NCBI RefSeq assembly: GCF_000196255.1
Contig: NC_006370.1
Location: 2,493,411 to 2,557,410, forward strand
Direction: 5' to 3'
Source of the DNA: Photobacterium profundum SS9
GTDB lineage: Bacteria > Pseudomonadota > Gammaproteobacteria > Enterobacterales > Vibrionaceae
Length of the DNA stretch: 64,000 bases
Under the pieces are notes generated by a model. The model made no database searches and had not been told where the DNA came from. It was given only the letters and a program-made list of their open reading frames with translations. Of this stretch, positions 10,859-19,950 are shown one piece after another (position 1 is the stretch's first letter; every line of letters starts with the position of its first letter). A program made the position numbers and the translations under genes.

Positions 10859-11624
10859 GTGTTACCTCGCACACCAGTTGATAGCCCCCACCCCAAATCG
10901 TCTTGATTAATTCAGGCTTTTTATGATCGATTTCTAACTTCTTCCGTAATCGGCTAATAATAGTATCAATAGAACGATCATATACATCGGTCTCTCGCCC
11001 TTTGGCCAAATCCAATAGCTGCTCTCGGCTTAATACTTTTCTTGGATGTTCAACAAATACTTTCAATAATGTAAATTCTGCACTCGTTAATGAAACAGCA
11101 ATACCATCGTTGTCTGTTAATTCACGCTGACCAATATCAAAACACCAACGATTAAAGCGATAAACATAGCTTTCTTTATCTTGCGCCTCTTCAACAGAAT
11201 CCACTTTCGACTGACGTACTGACTTACCTTCAGGTATCGCATTAAAACGACGAATCACAGCTTTTACGCGGGCTAATAATTCGCGTGGATTAAACGGCTT
11301 AGGCAAATAATCATCCGCGCCCATTTCGAGCCCAATGATTTTATCTACCTCCTCGCCCATCGCTGTCAGCATTATCACCGGTATATTCGAATGAACACGC
11401 AATTCACGGCATAAGGTTAATCCATCTTTTCCGGGCAGCATTAAATCCAACACGATCAAATCGATTGAATTGTCTCGAAGGCATTGCTCCATTTCATTCC
11501 CATCTGCGGCAACAGAAACCCGATAATTATGCTGGCTTAGAAAACGCTTTAACAAATCACGGATCTCGCTATGGTCATCAACGATTAATAGATGAGGTAG
11601 TGAAGGTAAAGCGGAACTGTCCAT
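10851..11624 (-). CDS. OmpR-family response regulator
   Basis: DNA-binding response regulator of 257 aa. The receiver domain begins LLIVDDHSEIRD (acidic pocket). The phospho-acceptor aspartate lies in LIVLDLMLPGKDG, the switch threonine in VIMLTAMG, and the conserved lysine in YLPKPF. The C-terminal winged-helix domain shows the OmpR/PhoB pattern (LTSAEFTLLKVF, RSIDTIISRLRKK, IKTIWGGGYQL). I prefer ATG 11624 over an in-frame GTG at 11636; both have weak ribosome-binding sites. It is co-transcribed with the sensor kinase. The likely output is the divergent Met-rich/SHOCT gene pair and possibly its own operon. Confidence 0.93.
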   Translation of the reverse strand: MDSSALPSLPHLLIVDDHSEIRDLLKRFLSQHNYRVSVAADGNEMEQCLRDNSIDLIVLDLMLPGKDGLTLCRELRVHSNIPVIMLTAMGEEVDKIIGLEMGADDYLPKPFNPRELLARVKAVIRRFNAIPEGKSVRQSKVDSVEEAQDKESYVYRFNRWCFDIGQRELTDNDGIAVSLTSAEFTLLKVFVEHPRKVLSREQLLDLAKGRETDVYDRSIDTIISRLRKKLEIDHKKPELIKTIWGGGYQLVCEVTHD

Positions 11625-11684
11625 AAAAATCCACAATATAATACGAATGAATAATGACTATACGCCATTAACCTATTGAGTTCT

Positions 11685-11702
11685 TGTCAATGTATGTCAA
11701 TG
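11685..11702. promoter_or_regulatory. Candidate response-regulator operator
   Basis: TGTCAATG occurs twice, at 11685-11692 and 11695-11702. The spacing of 10 bases is one helical turn, the standard arrangement for OmpR-family dimers. It lies in the divergent region between the regulator and the Met-rich gene. Confidence 0.45.
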
Positions 11703-11821
11703 AGTTGAGTACAATTCAAACTGACATAATTTGGCATAAATGAATTCGTTTCTGACAAATCTGCGACAAACTTTTTTGTTTTAATAGTCAGGTAAAAACA
11801 AAAAACATTAAAGGTGATCAA

Positions 11822-12073
11822 ATGAAACGTTCAATTTTATTAGCAGCAAGTCTAGTCATTCTTCCTTCTCTTGCAATGGCTAACAACGCTCACCATGAAA
11901 CAAACCAAGATAGTGCTCATATGGTAGGAATGCATTCTGAAATGATGCAACAAATGATGAATAACCCCGAGCAGATGCAGGCCATGATGACCGAGATGCA
12001 ACAAATGATGAAGAAAATGGGGTGTCAGGGAAATATGACAACAATGATGAAAAACAGCCCTGAACAACAATAA
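11822..12073 (+). CDS. Small secreted methionine-rich protein
   Basis: An 83-aa protein with a clear signal peptide (MKRSILLAASL, cleavage expected after SLAMA at residue 20). The mature part of 63 residues contains 16 Met in repeated MM and MQ clusters, plus three His near its N-terminus, a fourth at the HSEMM cluster, and a single Cys. Such composition suits periplasmic copper(I)/silver binding. It is preceded by AAAGGTGATC as ribosome-binding site and sits divergently next to a two-component system whose sensor loop has the same Met/His bias. A SHOCT-domain membrane protein follows after 45 bases. No named family recognised. Confidence 0.8.
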   Translation: MKRSILLAASLVILPSLAMANNAHHETNQDSAHMVGMHSEMMQQMMNNPEQMQAMMTEMQQMMKKMGCQGNMTTMMKNSPEQQ

Positions 12074-12118
12074 CGCTGTCATTGAGTTCATTAATACACA
12101 TTTACCCCAGGAGATACT

Positions 12119-12316
12119 ATGCACACGATGAGTATGATGCCATTTTCAATGATTTTCATGTGGATTATTATGATTGCCTTTGTATACCTAATAATAAAGG
12201 CTATCAGGCAAGACAATAAATCGCCCTCTAGCTCTGCGATTGAAGTTGCAAAATGCCGCTTTGCTAATGGCGAAATTACGCAGGAAGAGCTAAAGGCAAT
12301 AAAAAAAGAACTGTAA
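12119..12316 (+). CDS. Small membrane protein with C-terminal SHOCT domain
   Basis: A 65-aa protein. One hydrophobic helix (about residues 6-27, MPFSMIFMWIIMIAFVYLII) is followed by a linker and a C-terminal SHOCT motif (about residues 38-65, CRFANGEITQEELKAIKKEL). SHOCT domains are short helical oligomerisation modules often found in small membrane proteins of metal-efflux clusters. A good AGGAGA lies 6 bases before the ATG. It is 45 bases downstream of the Met-rich secreted protein and so probably in the same transcript. Function unknown. Confidence 0.8.
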   Translation: MHTMSMMPFSMIFMWIIMIAFVYLIIKAIRQDNKSPSSSAIEVAKCRFANGEITQEELKAIKKEL

Positions 12317-12333
12317 ATAATGATATTCACAGG

Positions 12334-12358
12334 TGTCCTACCATCATGAGGTAGGACA
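12334..12358 (+). terminator. Hairpin after the Met-rich/SHOCT pair
   Basis: A perfect 9-bp stem TGTCCTACC / GGTAGGACA with a 7-base loop. The T-run is poor, so it may work as a stabiliser rather than a strong intrinsic terminator. Confidence 0.5.
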
Positions 12359-12552
12359 TCAAAAGCAACAGTAATTGTTATCTCCTGCCAGCAGTATCAT
12401 AGACTTCCCTATCATAGGGTCATCAATACGCCTCATCGTAATCAACACCTCAGAAACAAAAAACACACCGCGTAAACTATTCATAAAATATGCTAATGTA
12501 TCGGCATATTAAACAACGCTGCTGAATAGTCGTCATTCGATAGCAATATTGA

Positions 12553-12580
12553 TTGTCTCTTCTTATTGAATCGCTATAAT
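12553..12580 (+). promoter_or_regulatory. Candidate sigma-70 promoter of norM
   Basis: TTGTCT at 12553-12558, a 16-base spacer, and a consensus TATAAT at 12575-12580. It lies about 57 bases before the GTG start of the MATE transporter. Confidence 0.5.
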
Positions 12581-12636
12581 CACCGCGCTTTACTCTATAC
12601 ATTTATTCATTATTTCTGCTTTTAGGAGCATGCTCT

Positions 12637-14007
12637 GTGCATAATTACAGGCGTGAAACACGTCAACTTCTTACTTTAGCAATACCTGTTCTTATTGCAT
12701 CTGTTGCCCAAACATCAATGGGGTTCGTTGATACCGTTATGGCTGGTGGTGTAAGTGCTACCGATATGGCTGCCGTTTCTGTTGCTTCTAGTATCTGGTT
12801 ACCTGCCATTCTTTTTGGTGTTGGATTATTGATTGCCCTTGTACCAATAGTGGCGCAACTCAATGGTTCAGGCAAAAAAGATAAAATTCCTTTTGAAGTA
12901 CAACACGGTTTTCTTCTCGCCTTGATCATATCAGTTCCCATTATGGCCATTTTATATAATGCTGGTATGTTGATTGACTACATGGATGTCGAACCTATTC
13001 TGGCTGAAAAAACCATTGGTTATTTACATGCTGTTGTATATGCCGTGCCCGCTTTTCTACTATTCCAAACCCTAAGAAGTTTTGCTGAAGGGTTATCTTT
13101 AACTGTGCCCGGCATGGTTATCGGTTTTATTGGTCTAATGGCAAACATTCCGCTTAACTGGATTTTTGTATATGGCAAATTCGGTTTCCCTGAAATGGGC
13201 GGTGTCGGCTGTGGGGTGGCTACAGCCATTGTTTATTGGCTAATGTTCTTCTCTATGCTGGTTTATGTATTAGTAAACAAGCGCCTTAAACGTGCTGGAT
13301 TGTTTGATGTTTGGTACAAACCACAGCCTAAAGCAGTACTTCGACTGTTCAAGCTTGGCTTCCCTGTTGCCGCTTCAATGTTTTTTGAAGTGTCATTATT
13401 TGCTGTCATTGCTTTAATGATTTCACCATTGGGCTCAATTATTGTTGCCTCGCACCAAGTCGCGATTAATTTCTCGTCGTTGGTCTTCATGTTACCTATG
13501 AGCTTAGGGATCGCATTAAGTATTCGAGTAGGCCACATGCTTGGTGAACAAGATTTAGTCGGCGCTAAAATCGCAAGCCATTGCGGTCTTATTGTTGGGT
13601 TAATTATGTCGTTAATGACCGCTATTTTAACCATTATTTATCGTGAAGAAATTGCCCTTCTCTACACCGATAATGCAGACGTTATTGTTCTTGCAGGTCA
13701 GCTGTTATTCCTCGCTGCCGTTTACCAATGTAGCGATGCTATTCAAGTTGTCGCTGCGGGTGCCTTACGTGGTTATAAAGATATGCGAGCAATTTTTATT
13801 CGTACATTCATCGCATACTGGATGCTCGGTTTGCCTGTTGGTTATATTCTGGGTATGACAGACTGGATTGTAGAACCGATGGGGCCACATGGCTTCTGGA
13901 TTGGTAACATTGTTGGTTTATCCGCTGCAGCGATTATGCTTGCCATGCGCCTACGTTGGATTCAGTGCCAAAGCGATGAATTCCAAATAGCAATGTCACT
14001 TAAATAA
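12637..14007 (+). CDS. norM: MATE-family multidrug efflux pump (NorM type)
   Basis: Inner-membrane multidrug/Na+ antiporter of 456 aa with about 12 hydrophobic segments in two related halves, typical of NorM/MdtK. Family features include AIPVLIASVAQTSMGFVDTVMAG at the N-terminus (helix 1 with the conserved Asp) and the LRGYKDMR segment in the second half. Translation starts at GTG 12637, with AGGAGC 9 bases before it; a nearer ATG opens only a five-codon frame. Synteny with ribE supports NorM. Substrates cannot be inferred from sequence, though cationic drugs and fluoroquinolones are usual in the family. Confidence 0.92.
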   Translation: MHNYRRETRQLLTLAIPVLIASVAQTSMGFVDTVMAGGVSATDMAAVSVASSIWLPAILFGVGLLIALVPIVAQLNGSGKKDKIPFEVQHGFLLALIISVPIMAILYNAGMLIDYMDVEPILAEKTIGYLHAVVYAVPAFLLFQTLRSFAEGLSLTVPGMVIGFIGLMANIPLNWIFVYGKFGFPEMGGVGCGVATAIVYWLMFFSMLVYVLVNKRLKRAGLFDVWYKPQPKAVLRLFKLGFPVAASMFFEVSLFAVIALMISPLGSIIVASHQVAINFSSLVFMLPMSLGIALSIRVGHMLGEQDLVGAKIASHCGLIVGLIMSLMTAILTIIYREEIALLYTDNADVIVLAGQLLFLAAVYQCSDAIQVVAAGALRGYKDMRAIFIRTFIAYWMLGLPVGYILGMTDWIVEPMGPHGFWIGNIVGLSAAAIMLAMRLRWIQCQSDEFQIAMSLK

Positions 14008-14028
14008 GCCTCAGATAGATAACAAATA

Positions 14029-14076
14029 AACCGCATATATTGTCAGCGACAAAGTTGCTACTGTATGCGGTTCTTT
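14029..14076 (+). terminator. Terminator after norM
   Basis: AACCGCATA / TATGCGGTT stem followed by TCTTTT. It lies just before a full repeat copy. Confidence 0.6.
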
Positions 14077-14342
14077 TATACCCAAGCTACCTCAAGATGC
14101 AGGATTCAGAGTGATCTCAGCGTATTTAATTCAAGGGAAATGTGTGCAGGAATGGCACTCCCTTTCAAACACATTTGACACAGAAGTAGATACGCTGAAT
14201 CACTCCCGAAGGGCGAGTTTTGTTGGGCTCAATGCGGTGTTACTTATTTCCAACGTAGAACGACTAGGTCTGTAAATAAGCGCCTTGCCTAGAGCCCAAC
14301 AAATTCTCGCTGAAACGAGCATCTTGAGGTAACTTGGGTATA
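14077..14342 (+). repeat. 266-bp palindromic-ended repeat, full copy B
   Basis: Same length and organisation as the copies at 8332 and 16653: TATACCCAAG left end, CTTGGGTATA right end, and two internal hairpin arms. It is inserted immediately downstream of the norM terminator, so it disrupts nothing. Confidence 0.85.
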
Positions 14343-14744
14343 TACCCTTTCAGTAAAAACATAAATGAGCTGGTGATTCAAAAAAAGATGTTACCTTTGC
14401 TTTGCTATGCAGCAAGTAAAGGAAGTCACTCGCACATATTAATATTGACAACATTCAATCTTGTAAATGAACCTACCTTTATTCCCCACCTAAACAACCA
14501 AACATTTCAAAACATAATATATTAAACAAAACATTTAGAGTAAATCACCAAAAGGATACGAATTTTCAGTTTAAAATGAAAATTCACCTCGGTGGTTCAA
14601 GTACAAACAAGGTTATATATTGAAATGGCTATGCACTTGATGTAGAACGAAACTGAAGTCAATCCTAAGCAATAAACACTAATCGTTCATCGTGAATAGC
14701 ACAATGAAACAAACAACATAATTGTTTATTAAAGGAATACTAAC
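14343..14744. other. AT-rich promoter region of the GH19 chitinase
   Basis: About 400 bases with no supported gene. A short open frame here overlaps the repeat end and has no family match. TAAAGGAA upstream of the chitinase ATG is its ribosome-binding site. Confidence 0.4.
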
Positions 14745-16427
14745 ATGTTTAAATTCCGACACTTAGCAATATTACTCAGTTGCGCCCTTGCCACTAACAG
14801 CTTTGCTATGAATATTCAGCCAGACCCCAATAACCCGAGTGGCTATGTTATACCTCGGGCTGATATTGAAGCAGCAGAGCGAGCTAAAACAGCCGACCCA
14901 ATGTATGACACTTGGGCAAAAGCACTTGAAACACTTCCTAATCAGCAAGTTGAAGCTATTTTACCAGGCTTAGCCTCTAACCCAAGTAATGTCATTCGAG
15001 CTGAGCGCGTATTTCCAGAAACGGAATGGATCTACCTAACGCAAATGGCTGCATCTGAATACACCTATACCCGATTCCTTCGTGCAATAGGAAAATTCCC
15101 AGCGTTTTGTGGCGAATATACTGATGGTCGCGATTCCGACGCTATTTGTAAACGATCTATCGTTACCTCTTTTGCCCATTTTGCTCAAGAAACAGGAGGG
15201 CATATTGCCATCGACAATACTTGGGACAATCCGAAAGGTTTAGAAGAGTGGCAACAGGCACTGGTTCACGTTCGTGAGATGGGTTGGTCTGAAGGCCAAC
15301 CCGGCTATACCACTGGATGTGGTCAAAACGATTGGCAAAATAAACGTTGGCCATGTGCTGAAGGGCAAGGTTATTTTGGGCGAGGTGCCAAGCAGCTTTC
15401 ATATCACTTTAACTATGGTGCTTTTTCTGAAGTCATGTTCGATGGTGATGCAACTGTCCTACTTAATAACCCAGGACTCGTTGCAGATTCATGGCTAAAT
15501 TTAGCCTCTGCGACATGGTTTTTTCTAACCCCTCAATCGCCAAAACCTGCCATGTTGCACGTTATTGATCGCACATGGAAGCCGTCTCAGCGAGAAACCG
15601 AAGCAGGGATTGGCTACGGCTTTGGTACCACTATCAATATTATTAATGGTGGTATTGAATGCGGTGAACAAAATAAAGACAAAGGGCAACCCGTTAATCG
15701 CATCCGTTACTGGGAAGGATTATCAGATTACTACCAAATATCTATCCAACCAGATGAAAAAAATACATGCTGGCAGCAAAAACCATATGGAAGCCTTAAT
15801 CTAAATGGTGCGACCGACGTACTTTACACTAACTGGGAGGGTGACTGGACGTATCATGCTGATCGCCCAGGCGGAGTCTCTTTCGAGTGTAAGCTGGTCG
15901 GTTATCAAACCGCCTATTCTGCGTTGGTTAAGGGCGATTACGAAAAGTGTGTCACTAATTTTTATGAATCTCATGCTAATTGGCCGAATGTTCGTGTAGT
16001 TGAACAATTAGGTCCTGTAGACCCTCCAATTGTTCCAGAACCACCAGTAGGAGGCAACTACCCAGCATGGAATATAAACACTGAATACACTGGCGGTGAG
16101 AAAGTGACCTACAACGGCGCTTCTTACGAAGCAAAATGGTGGTCACAAGGTAATGACCCGAGCAAAGGAGATCCGTGGAAACTGATTTCCGATACTCCCG
16201 TCAATCCGGTACCACCAGTAGAACCAGAGCCACCGTTCAACCCAGAACCACCAGTTGAACCATTACCGCCAACAGGTGCCACTCAATGGATTGCAGGGCA
16301 AAGAAATGTAAATAACGGTGATAAAGTGACGAATATCGGTAAGTGCTTTATTGCCAAAAACAACCCAGGCGTTTGGGACACCCCTACCAGTACAAACTGG
16401 TTCTGGGATGAAGTTTCATGTAAATAA
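14745..16427 (+). CDS. Secreted chitinase, GH19 with chitin-binding modules
   Basis: Extracellular endochitinase of 560 aa. A signal peptide (about residues 1-21, ending NSFA) is followed by the GH19 catalytic domain (about 90-350), with the catalytic Glu149 in FAHFAQETGGH and the family signature GRGAKQLSYHFNYG. A Pro-rich linker leads to a CBM5/12-type chitin-binding module (about 440-485, with the AKWWSQG aromatic strip), a second Pro/Glu linker, and a C-terminal module beginning ATQWIAGQ that looks like another carbohydrate-binding fold. GH19 enzymes are much rarer than GH18 in bacteria. A GH18 chitinase with similar CBM5 modules lies 18 kb away. Expression by chitin oligosaccharides is likely but not readable here. 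Confidence 0.93.
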   Translation: MFKFRHLAILLSCALATNSFAMNIQPDPNNPSGYVIPRADIEAAERAKTADPMYDTWAKALETLPNQQVEAILPGLASNPSNVIRAERVFPETEWIYLTQMAASEYTYTRFLRAIGKFPAFCGEYTDGRDSDAICKRSIVTSFAHFAQETGGHIAIDNTWDNPKGLEEWQQALVHVREMGWSEGQPGYTTGCGQNDWQNKRWPCAEGQGYFGRGAKQLSYHFNYGAFSEVMFDGDATVLLNNPGLVADSWLNLASATWFFLTPQSPKPAMLHVIDRTWKPSQRETEAGIGYGFGTTINIINGGIECGEQNKDKGQPVNRIRYWEGLSDYYQISIQPDEKNTCWQQKPYGSLNLNGATDVLYTNWEGDWTYHADRPGGVSFECKLVGYQTAYSALVKGDYEKCVTNFYESHANWPNVRVVEQLGPVDPPIVPEPPVGGNYPAWNINTEYTGGEKVTYNGASYEAKWWSQGNDPSKGDPWKLISDTPVNPVPPVEPEPPFNPEPPVEPLPPTGATQWIAGQRNVNNGDKVTNIGKCFIAKNNPGVWDTPTSTNWFWDEVSCK

Positions 16428-16450
16428 AGATATGCACGATTCTTGACTAT

Positions 16451-16495
16451 AAACCCTAACATCTTTCTAGTAATAAGATAAACGTTAGGGTTTTT
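16451..16495 (+). terminator. Terminator after the GH19 chitinase
   Basis: AAACCCTAAC / GTTAGGGTTT stem with a long loop and five terminal T. Confidence 0.75.
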
Positions 16496-16652
16496 CATAG
16501 CTCTTGGGGATTGATACTGTCACTCCATATTCTTCAAATTTGACAATTAGTTATTAACTACGCCATAAGTTACGCCGTCACCAATGCCACAGACGATATC
16601 CAAACCTGCCAACACTATTAGCAGCGAAGAATACGATATTATTCATTTAGTA

Positions 16653-16918
16653 TATACCCTAGCTACCTCAAGATGCAGGATTCAGAGTGATCTCAGCGTG
16701 TTTAATTCAAGGAAAATGTGTGTAGGAATGGCATTCCCTTTCAAACACATTTGACACAGAAGTAGATACGCTGAATCACTCCCGAAGGGCGAGTTTTGTT
16801 GTGCTCTATGCGGTGTTACTTATTTTCAACGTAGAACGACTAGGTTTATAAATAAGCGCCTTGCCTAGAACACAACAAATTCTCGCTGAAACGAGCATCT
16901 TGAGGTAACTTGGGTATA
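16653..16918 (+). repeat. 266-bp palindromic-ended repeat, full copy C
   Basis: Third full copy, in the same orientation as copy B and of identical length. One arm carries compensating-type changes (GTGCTC / GAACAC instead of GGGCTC / GAGCCC), which only partly keep the stem. Confidence 0.85.
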
Positions 16919-17367
16919 AATGCCTCTCTACCATTAACTGAAGAAAGCATCTTCATTTGTTTTCTCATATCAAGTTTCTGTGCTTCTGCTGCACCATTGA
17001 TACTAATACTATTAATAAGAATTAAGTTTCAACAATAAAATCATTATCCTCATATAAATTAAGATTAGTGTCATATTTACAACACTCAATCTTTAACATG
17101 ATAAATTCTCACGTTAAACAAATATACTCACACAAAGAAACATCACTCACCAATAATAATTAGAATATAAAAAATATTACTTTCAATTTAATTTCTCACT
17201 TTAGAAACCAAAAAATCAAATATAAAAACACTATATTTTATATTTATAATGATATCGCAAAAATGATAAATAGTTTTTACACTTATCACTCATTATTAAT
17301 TGGCAAGGAATAAAACTCAACCATTGTTAATTGTGTTAAAATAAAATTAAAACACTAGGAGCGCGTA
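16919..17367. other. Very AT-rich region before the di-heme peroxidase gene
   Basis: About 450 bases with no supported gene. The last 200 bases are exceptionally AT-rich, which could suit H-NS binding. AGGAGCG lies just upstream of the ATG at 17368. Confidence 0.4.
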
Positions 17368-19668
17368 ATGAGTAATAGAACGAATAAAAGACGTTCACGG
17401 CTCGGTGCTGTGATAGCAGCTACAACTATATTTGGCTTATCGACAGGGTATGTTTATTCAGTAGAGCCAGTTGTTGTTGAACCTCCATCTATTGGTTCAT
17501 TAAAAGGAATAGAACCAGCTGCAGTTCCAGGCATTGAAAAATATATCAAGAATAAGAATGCTGCTATTAAGCTAGGTAAAGCCCTATTCTGGGATATGCA
17601 AACAGGTAGCGAAGGGCAAAGCTGTGGTAGTTGTCACTTCAGTGCTGGTGCGGATCCCCGGGATAGAAACCAACTTAGCCCTGGTTTAAACCACACGGAT
17701 CCAAATAAAAGAGAGGTATTCAACTCAACTAAATCTGGCGGCAGCGGTGGCCCTAATTACACCCTTACACTTAATGATTACCCATTTACCCAATTTAATG
17801 ACCCTAAAAATCGCAATTCTGGGATTTTATTTGAAACCGATGATGTAACGTCCTCTCAAGGTATATTTGGGAGCCATTTTAATGGATTGAATATTGTTAA
17901 AGAATATAATGACTTTACTGATGGCATTGAAAATTGCGACAAAGTAGAAGATATATTCCATGTCGCTAACGTAGGTAGCAGGAAAGTTGAACCACGTAAT
18001 ACACCGACCATGATCAACGCAATTTTTAACTTCAGAAACTTTTGGGATGGTCGTGCAAATAATGTATTTAATGGTGTAGACCCATTTGGTCGTCGAAATG
18101 AAAACGCACGCGTTGTTTATTATAACCAATCAACAAGCAGTACAACCCTTGAAGAAGTTAATCTAATTAACTCAAGTGCAGCATCACAGGCTGTTGGTCC
18201 TCCTTTAAGTGATTTCGAAATGTCTTGTGGCGGAAAGTCATTTAAAGAACTTGGTCGTAAAATGCTAAAACTTAAGCCGCTCGCATTACAAGAAGTTGAC
18301 CCTACCGATAGTGTGCTTGGTTCATCAGCTGTACTTGGTGGCAAAGGTTTAATGGTTGATTACCGTAAACTGATTATTGATGCTTTCCAAGACGGTTATT
18401 GGAAGAGCCCATATAAGTCAGACGATGGCTATAACCAGTTTGAATTAAACTTCTCATTATTCTGGGGGCTAGCAATCCAAATGTATGAAAGTACATTGAT
18501 TTCAGATGATTCTCGATTCGACCGCTTTATGGACGGTGCTTCTAGTGAATTAACCAGTGCTGAACAGGCAGGTATGGGCATCTTCCTTGGAAAAGGTAAA
18601 TGTGCAAACTGTCACAGCGGTCCTGAGTTTTCGAAAGCTGCGACTCACCTTGTACCAGAAAACGAAGAAGATGGTTTAGTTGAACGTATGCTTATGGGCA
18701 ACCAGCTTCCAGCTGCTTACGATAATGGATTCTACAACATTGGTGTTCGCCCATCTGAAGAAGACTTGGGTGTAGGTGCTGATGGACCATTTGGACACCC
18801 TCTATCCTTCACACGTCAAGCTCAGGTTGTAGCCGGTGGCGGTAATGCACCAGACGATTTTGAGGTAGATCCAGATACGTTCGAAGTTAACCCAGGCGTA
18901 CCGCTAACAGCGTATGAACCTAACGCAGTCGATGGCGCATTTAAAGTACCGGGTCTACGAAATGTGGAGCTAACAGCACCTTATATGCACAATGGTGGTA
19001 TGGCAACCCTAGAGCAAGTTGTTGAGTTTTATAACCGAGGTGGTAACCGCCAAGGTACTGATACACATAATACATCAGGCTTTGGATCTCACGATTCTAA
19101 CCTAGACCCTGATATAAATAGCTTAGAGCTATCATATGAAGAGCAAGCCAACCTTGTTGCCTTCTTAAAATCACTAACAGATGACCGTGTTCGTTGGGAG
19201 GCTGCACCGTTTGATCGTCCACAGTTATTTGTACCAATCGGTCACCCTGATGATGAGAACTCTGCATCAGATCGCGGCGATGGTCTAGCAGTTGATGAAT
19301 GGTTAGAAATTCCTAAAGTGGGTGCGCAAGGCCGAACTGCTAAAAATCTACCAGCACTGGTTGGGTTTTTAGAAGAAGCAGAAGACCTTTCACCTGATGC
19401 GGTAGACGACTATGCGACAACAAAACGTTATAGAACAATCACCCTTCGAGTGCTTGATAATGACGTAGTTAATGGTGCAGCTATTGATGCAAAAACAGTT
19501 GTTGCTACTAACCTTCCAGCATCAAGTAAAGCAGCTATCACAGTCAGAAATGACGGTACAATATCGTACTTCGCTAAAAGAAAAGGAACATTTACCTTTA
19601 ACTACACTGTTAATGATACCAACGGTAATACTTCAAACGTAGCAACAGTCACTGTAACAGTGAACTAA
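17368..19668 (+). CDS. Large di-heme cytochrome c peroxidase-like protein with C-terminal Ig-like domain
   Basis: Exported 766-aa protein of the bacterial cytochrome c peroxidase/MauG superfamily. A basic N-terminus and hydrophobic stretch (about residues 10-31) form a signal peptide or anchor. Two heme c sites are visible: C86-GSC-H90 and C412-ANC-H416. The classic PGLRNVELTAPYMHNGG peroxidase block is near residue 530. The last 90 residues (DAVDDYATTKRYRTITLRVLDND to VTVTVN) form a cadherin/VCBS-type Ig-like domain. Ordinary CcpA peroxidases are about 320-350 aa, so this is more than twice as long, with insertions between the hemes. Peroxide reduction or oxidation of a surface or extracellular substrate are both possible. 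Confidence 0.85.
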   Translation: MSNRTNKRRSRLGAVIAATTIFGLSTGYVYSVEPVVVEPPSIGSLKGIEPAAVPGIEKYIKNKNAAIKLGKALFWDMQTGSEGQSCGSCHFSAGADPRDRNQLSPGLNHTDPNKREVFNSTKSGGSGGPNYTLTLNDYPFTQFNDPKNRNSGILFETDDVTSSQGIFGSHFNGLNIVKEYNDFTDGIENCDKVEDIFHVANVGSRKVEPRNTPTMINAIFNFRNFWDGRANNVFNGVDPFGRRNENARVVYYNQSTSSTTLEEVNLINSSAASQAVGPPLSDFEMSCGGKSFKELGRKMLKLKPLALQEVDPTDSVLGSSAVLGGKGLMVDYRKLIIDAFQDGYWKSPYKSDDGYNQFELNFSLFWGLAIQMYESTLISDDSRFDRFMDGASSELTSAEQAGMGIFLGKGKCANCHSGPEFSKAATHLVPENEEDGLVERMLMGNQLPAAYDNGFYNIGVRPSEEDLGVGADGPFGHPLSFTRQAQVVAGGGNAPDDFEVDPDTFEVNPGVPLTAYEPNAVDGAFKVPGLRNVELTAPYMHNGGMATLEQVVEFYNRGGNRQGTDTHNTSGFGSHDSNLDPDINSLELSYEEQANLVAFLKSLTDDRVRWEAAPFDRPQLFVPIGHPDDENSASDRGDGLAVDEWLEIPKVGAQGRTAKNLPALVGFLEEAEDLSPDAVDDYATTKRYRTITLRVLDNDVVNGAAIDAKTVVATNLPASSKAAITVRNDGTISYFAKRKGTFTFNYTVNDTNGNTSNVATVTVTVN

Positions 19669-19696
19669 TTCCCCTACGAAAAACTTGAAGCAACAA

Positions 19697-19726
19697 AACC
19701 CAGATCGAAAGGTCTGGGTTTTTTAT
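19697..19726 (+). terminator. Terminator after the di-heme peroxidase
   Basis: Stem AACCCAGATC / GGTCTGGGTT closed by a GAAA tetraloop and followed by a T-run. Confidence 0.9.
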
Positions 19727-19920
19727 TATGCTTCGGTACGGGTAATGTGCTTTTGCTTCGCTCAGGTGAACCCAATCTAGGATTCTGCATCCCTATCTTA
19801 TTTGGTAAAACCCAGACGTAAAAAAACCGCTAACAATGTAGCGGCTTCTTTGAATGTGGCGGAGTGTTCTGGGTGAGGCGGATTTGGAACAAATCACTCT
19901 AACCACTATCGCTATATGCA

Positions 19921-19950
19921 AAAAGGGCGCTGATAAATCAGCGCCCTTTT
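19921..19950. terminator. Bidirectional hairpin in the decayed tRNA region
   Basis: Perfect 13-bp stem AAAAGGGCGCTGA / TCAGCGCCCTTTT with a TAAA loop. Confidence 0.7.
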
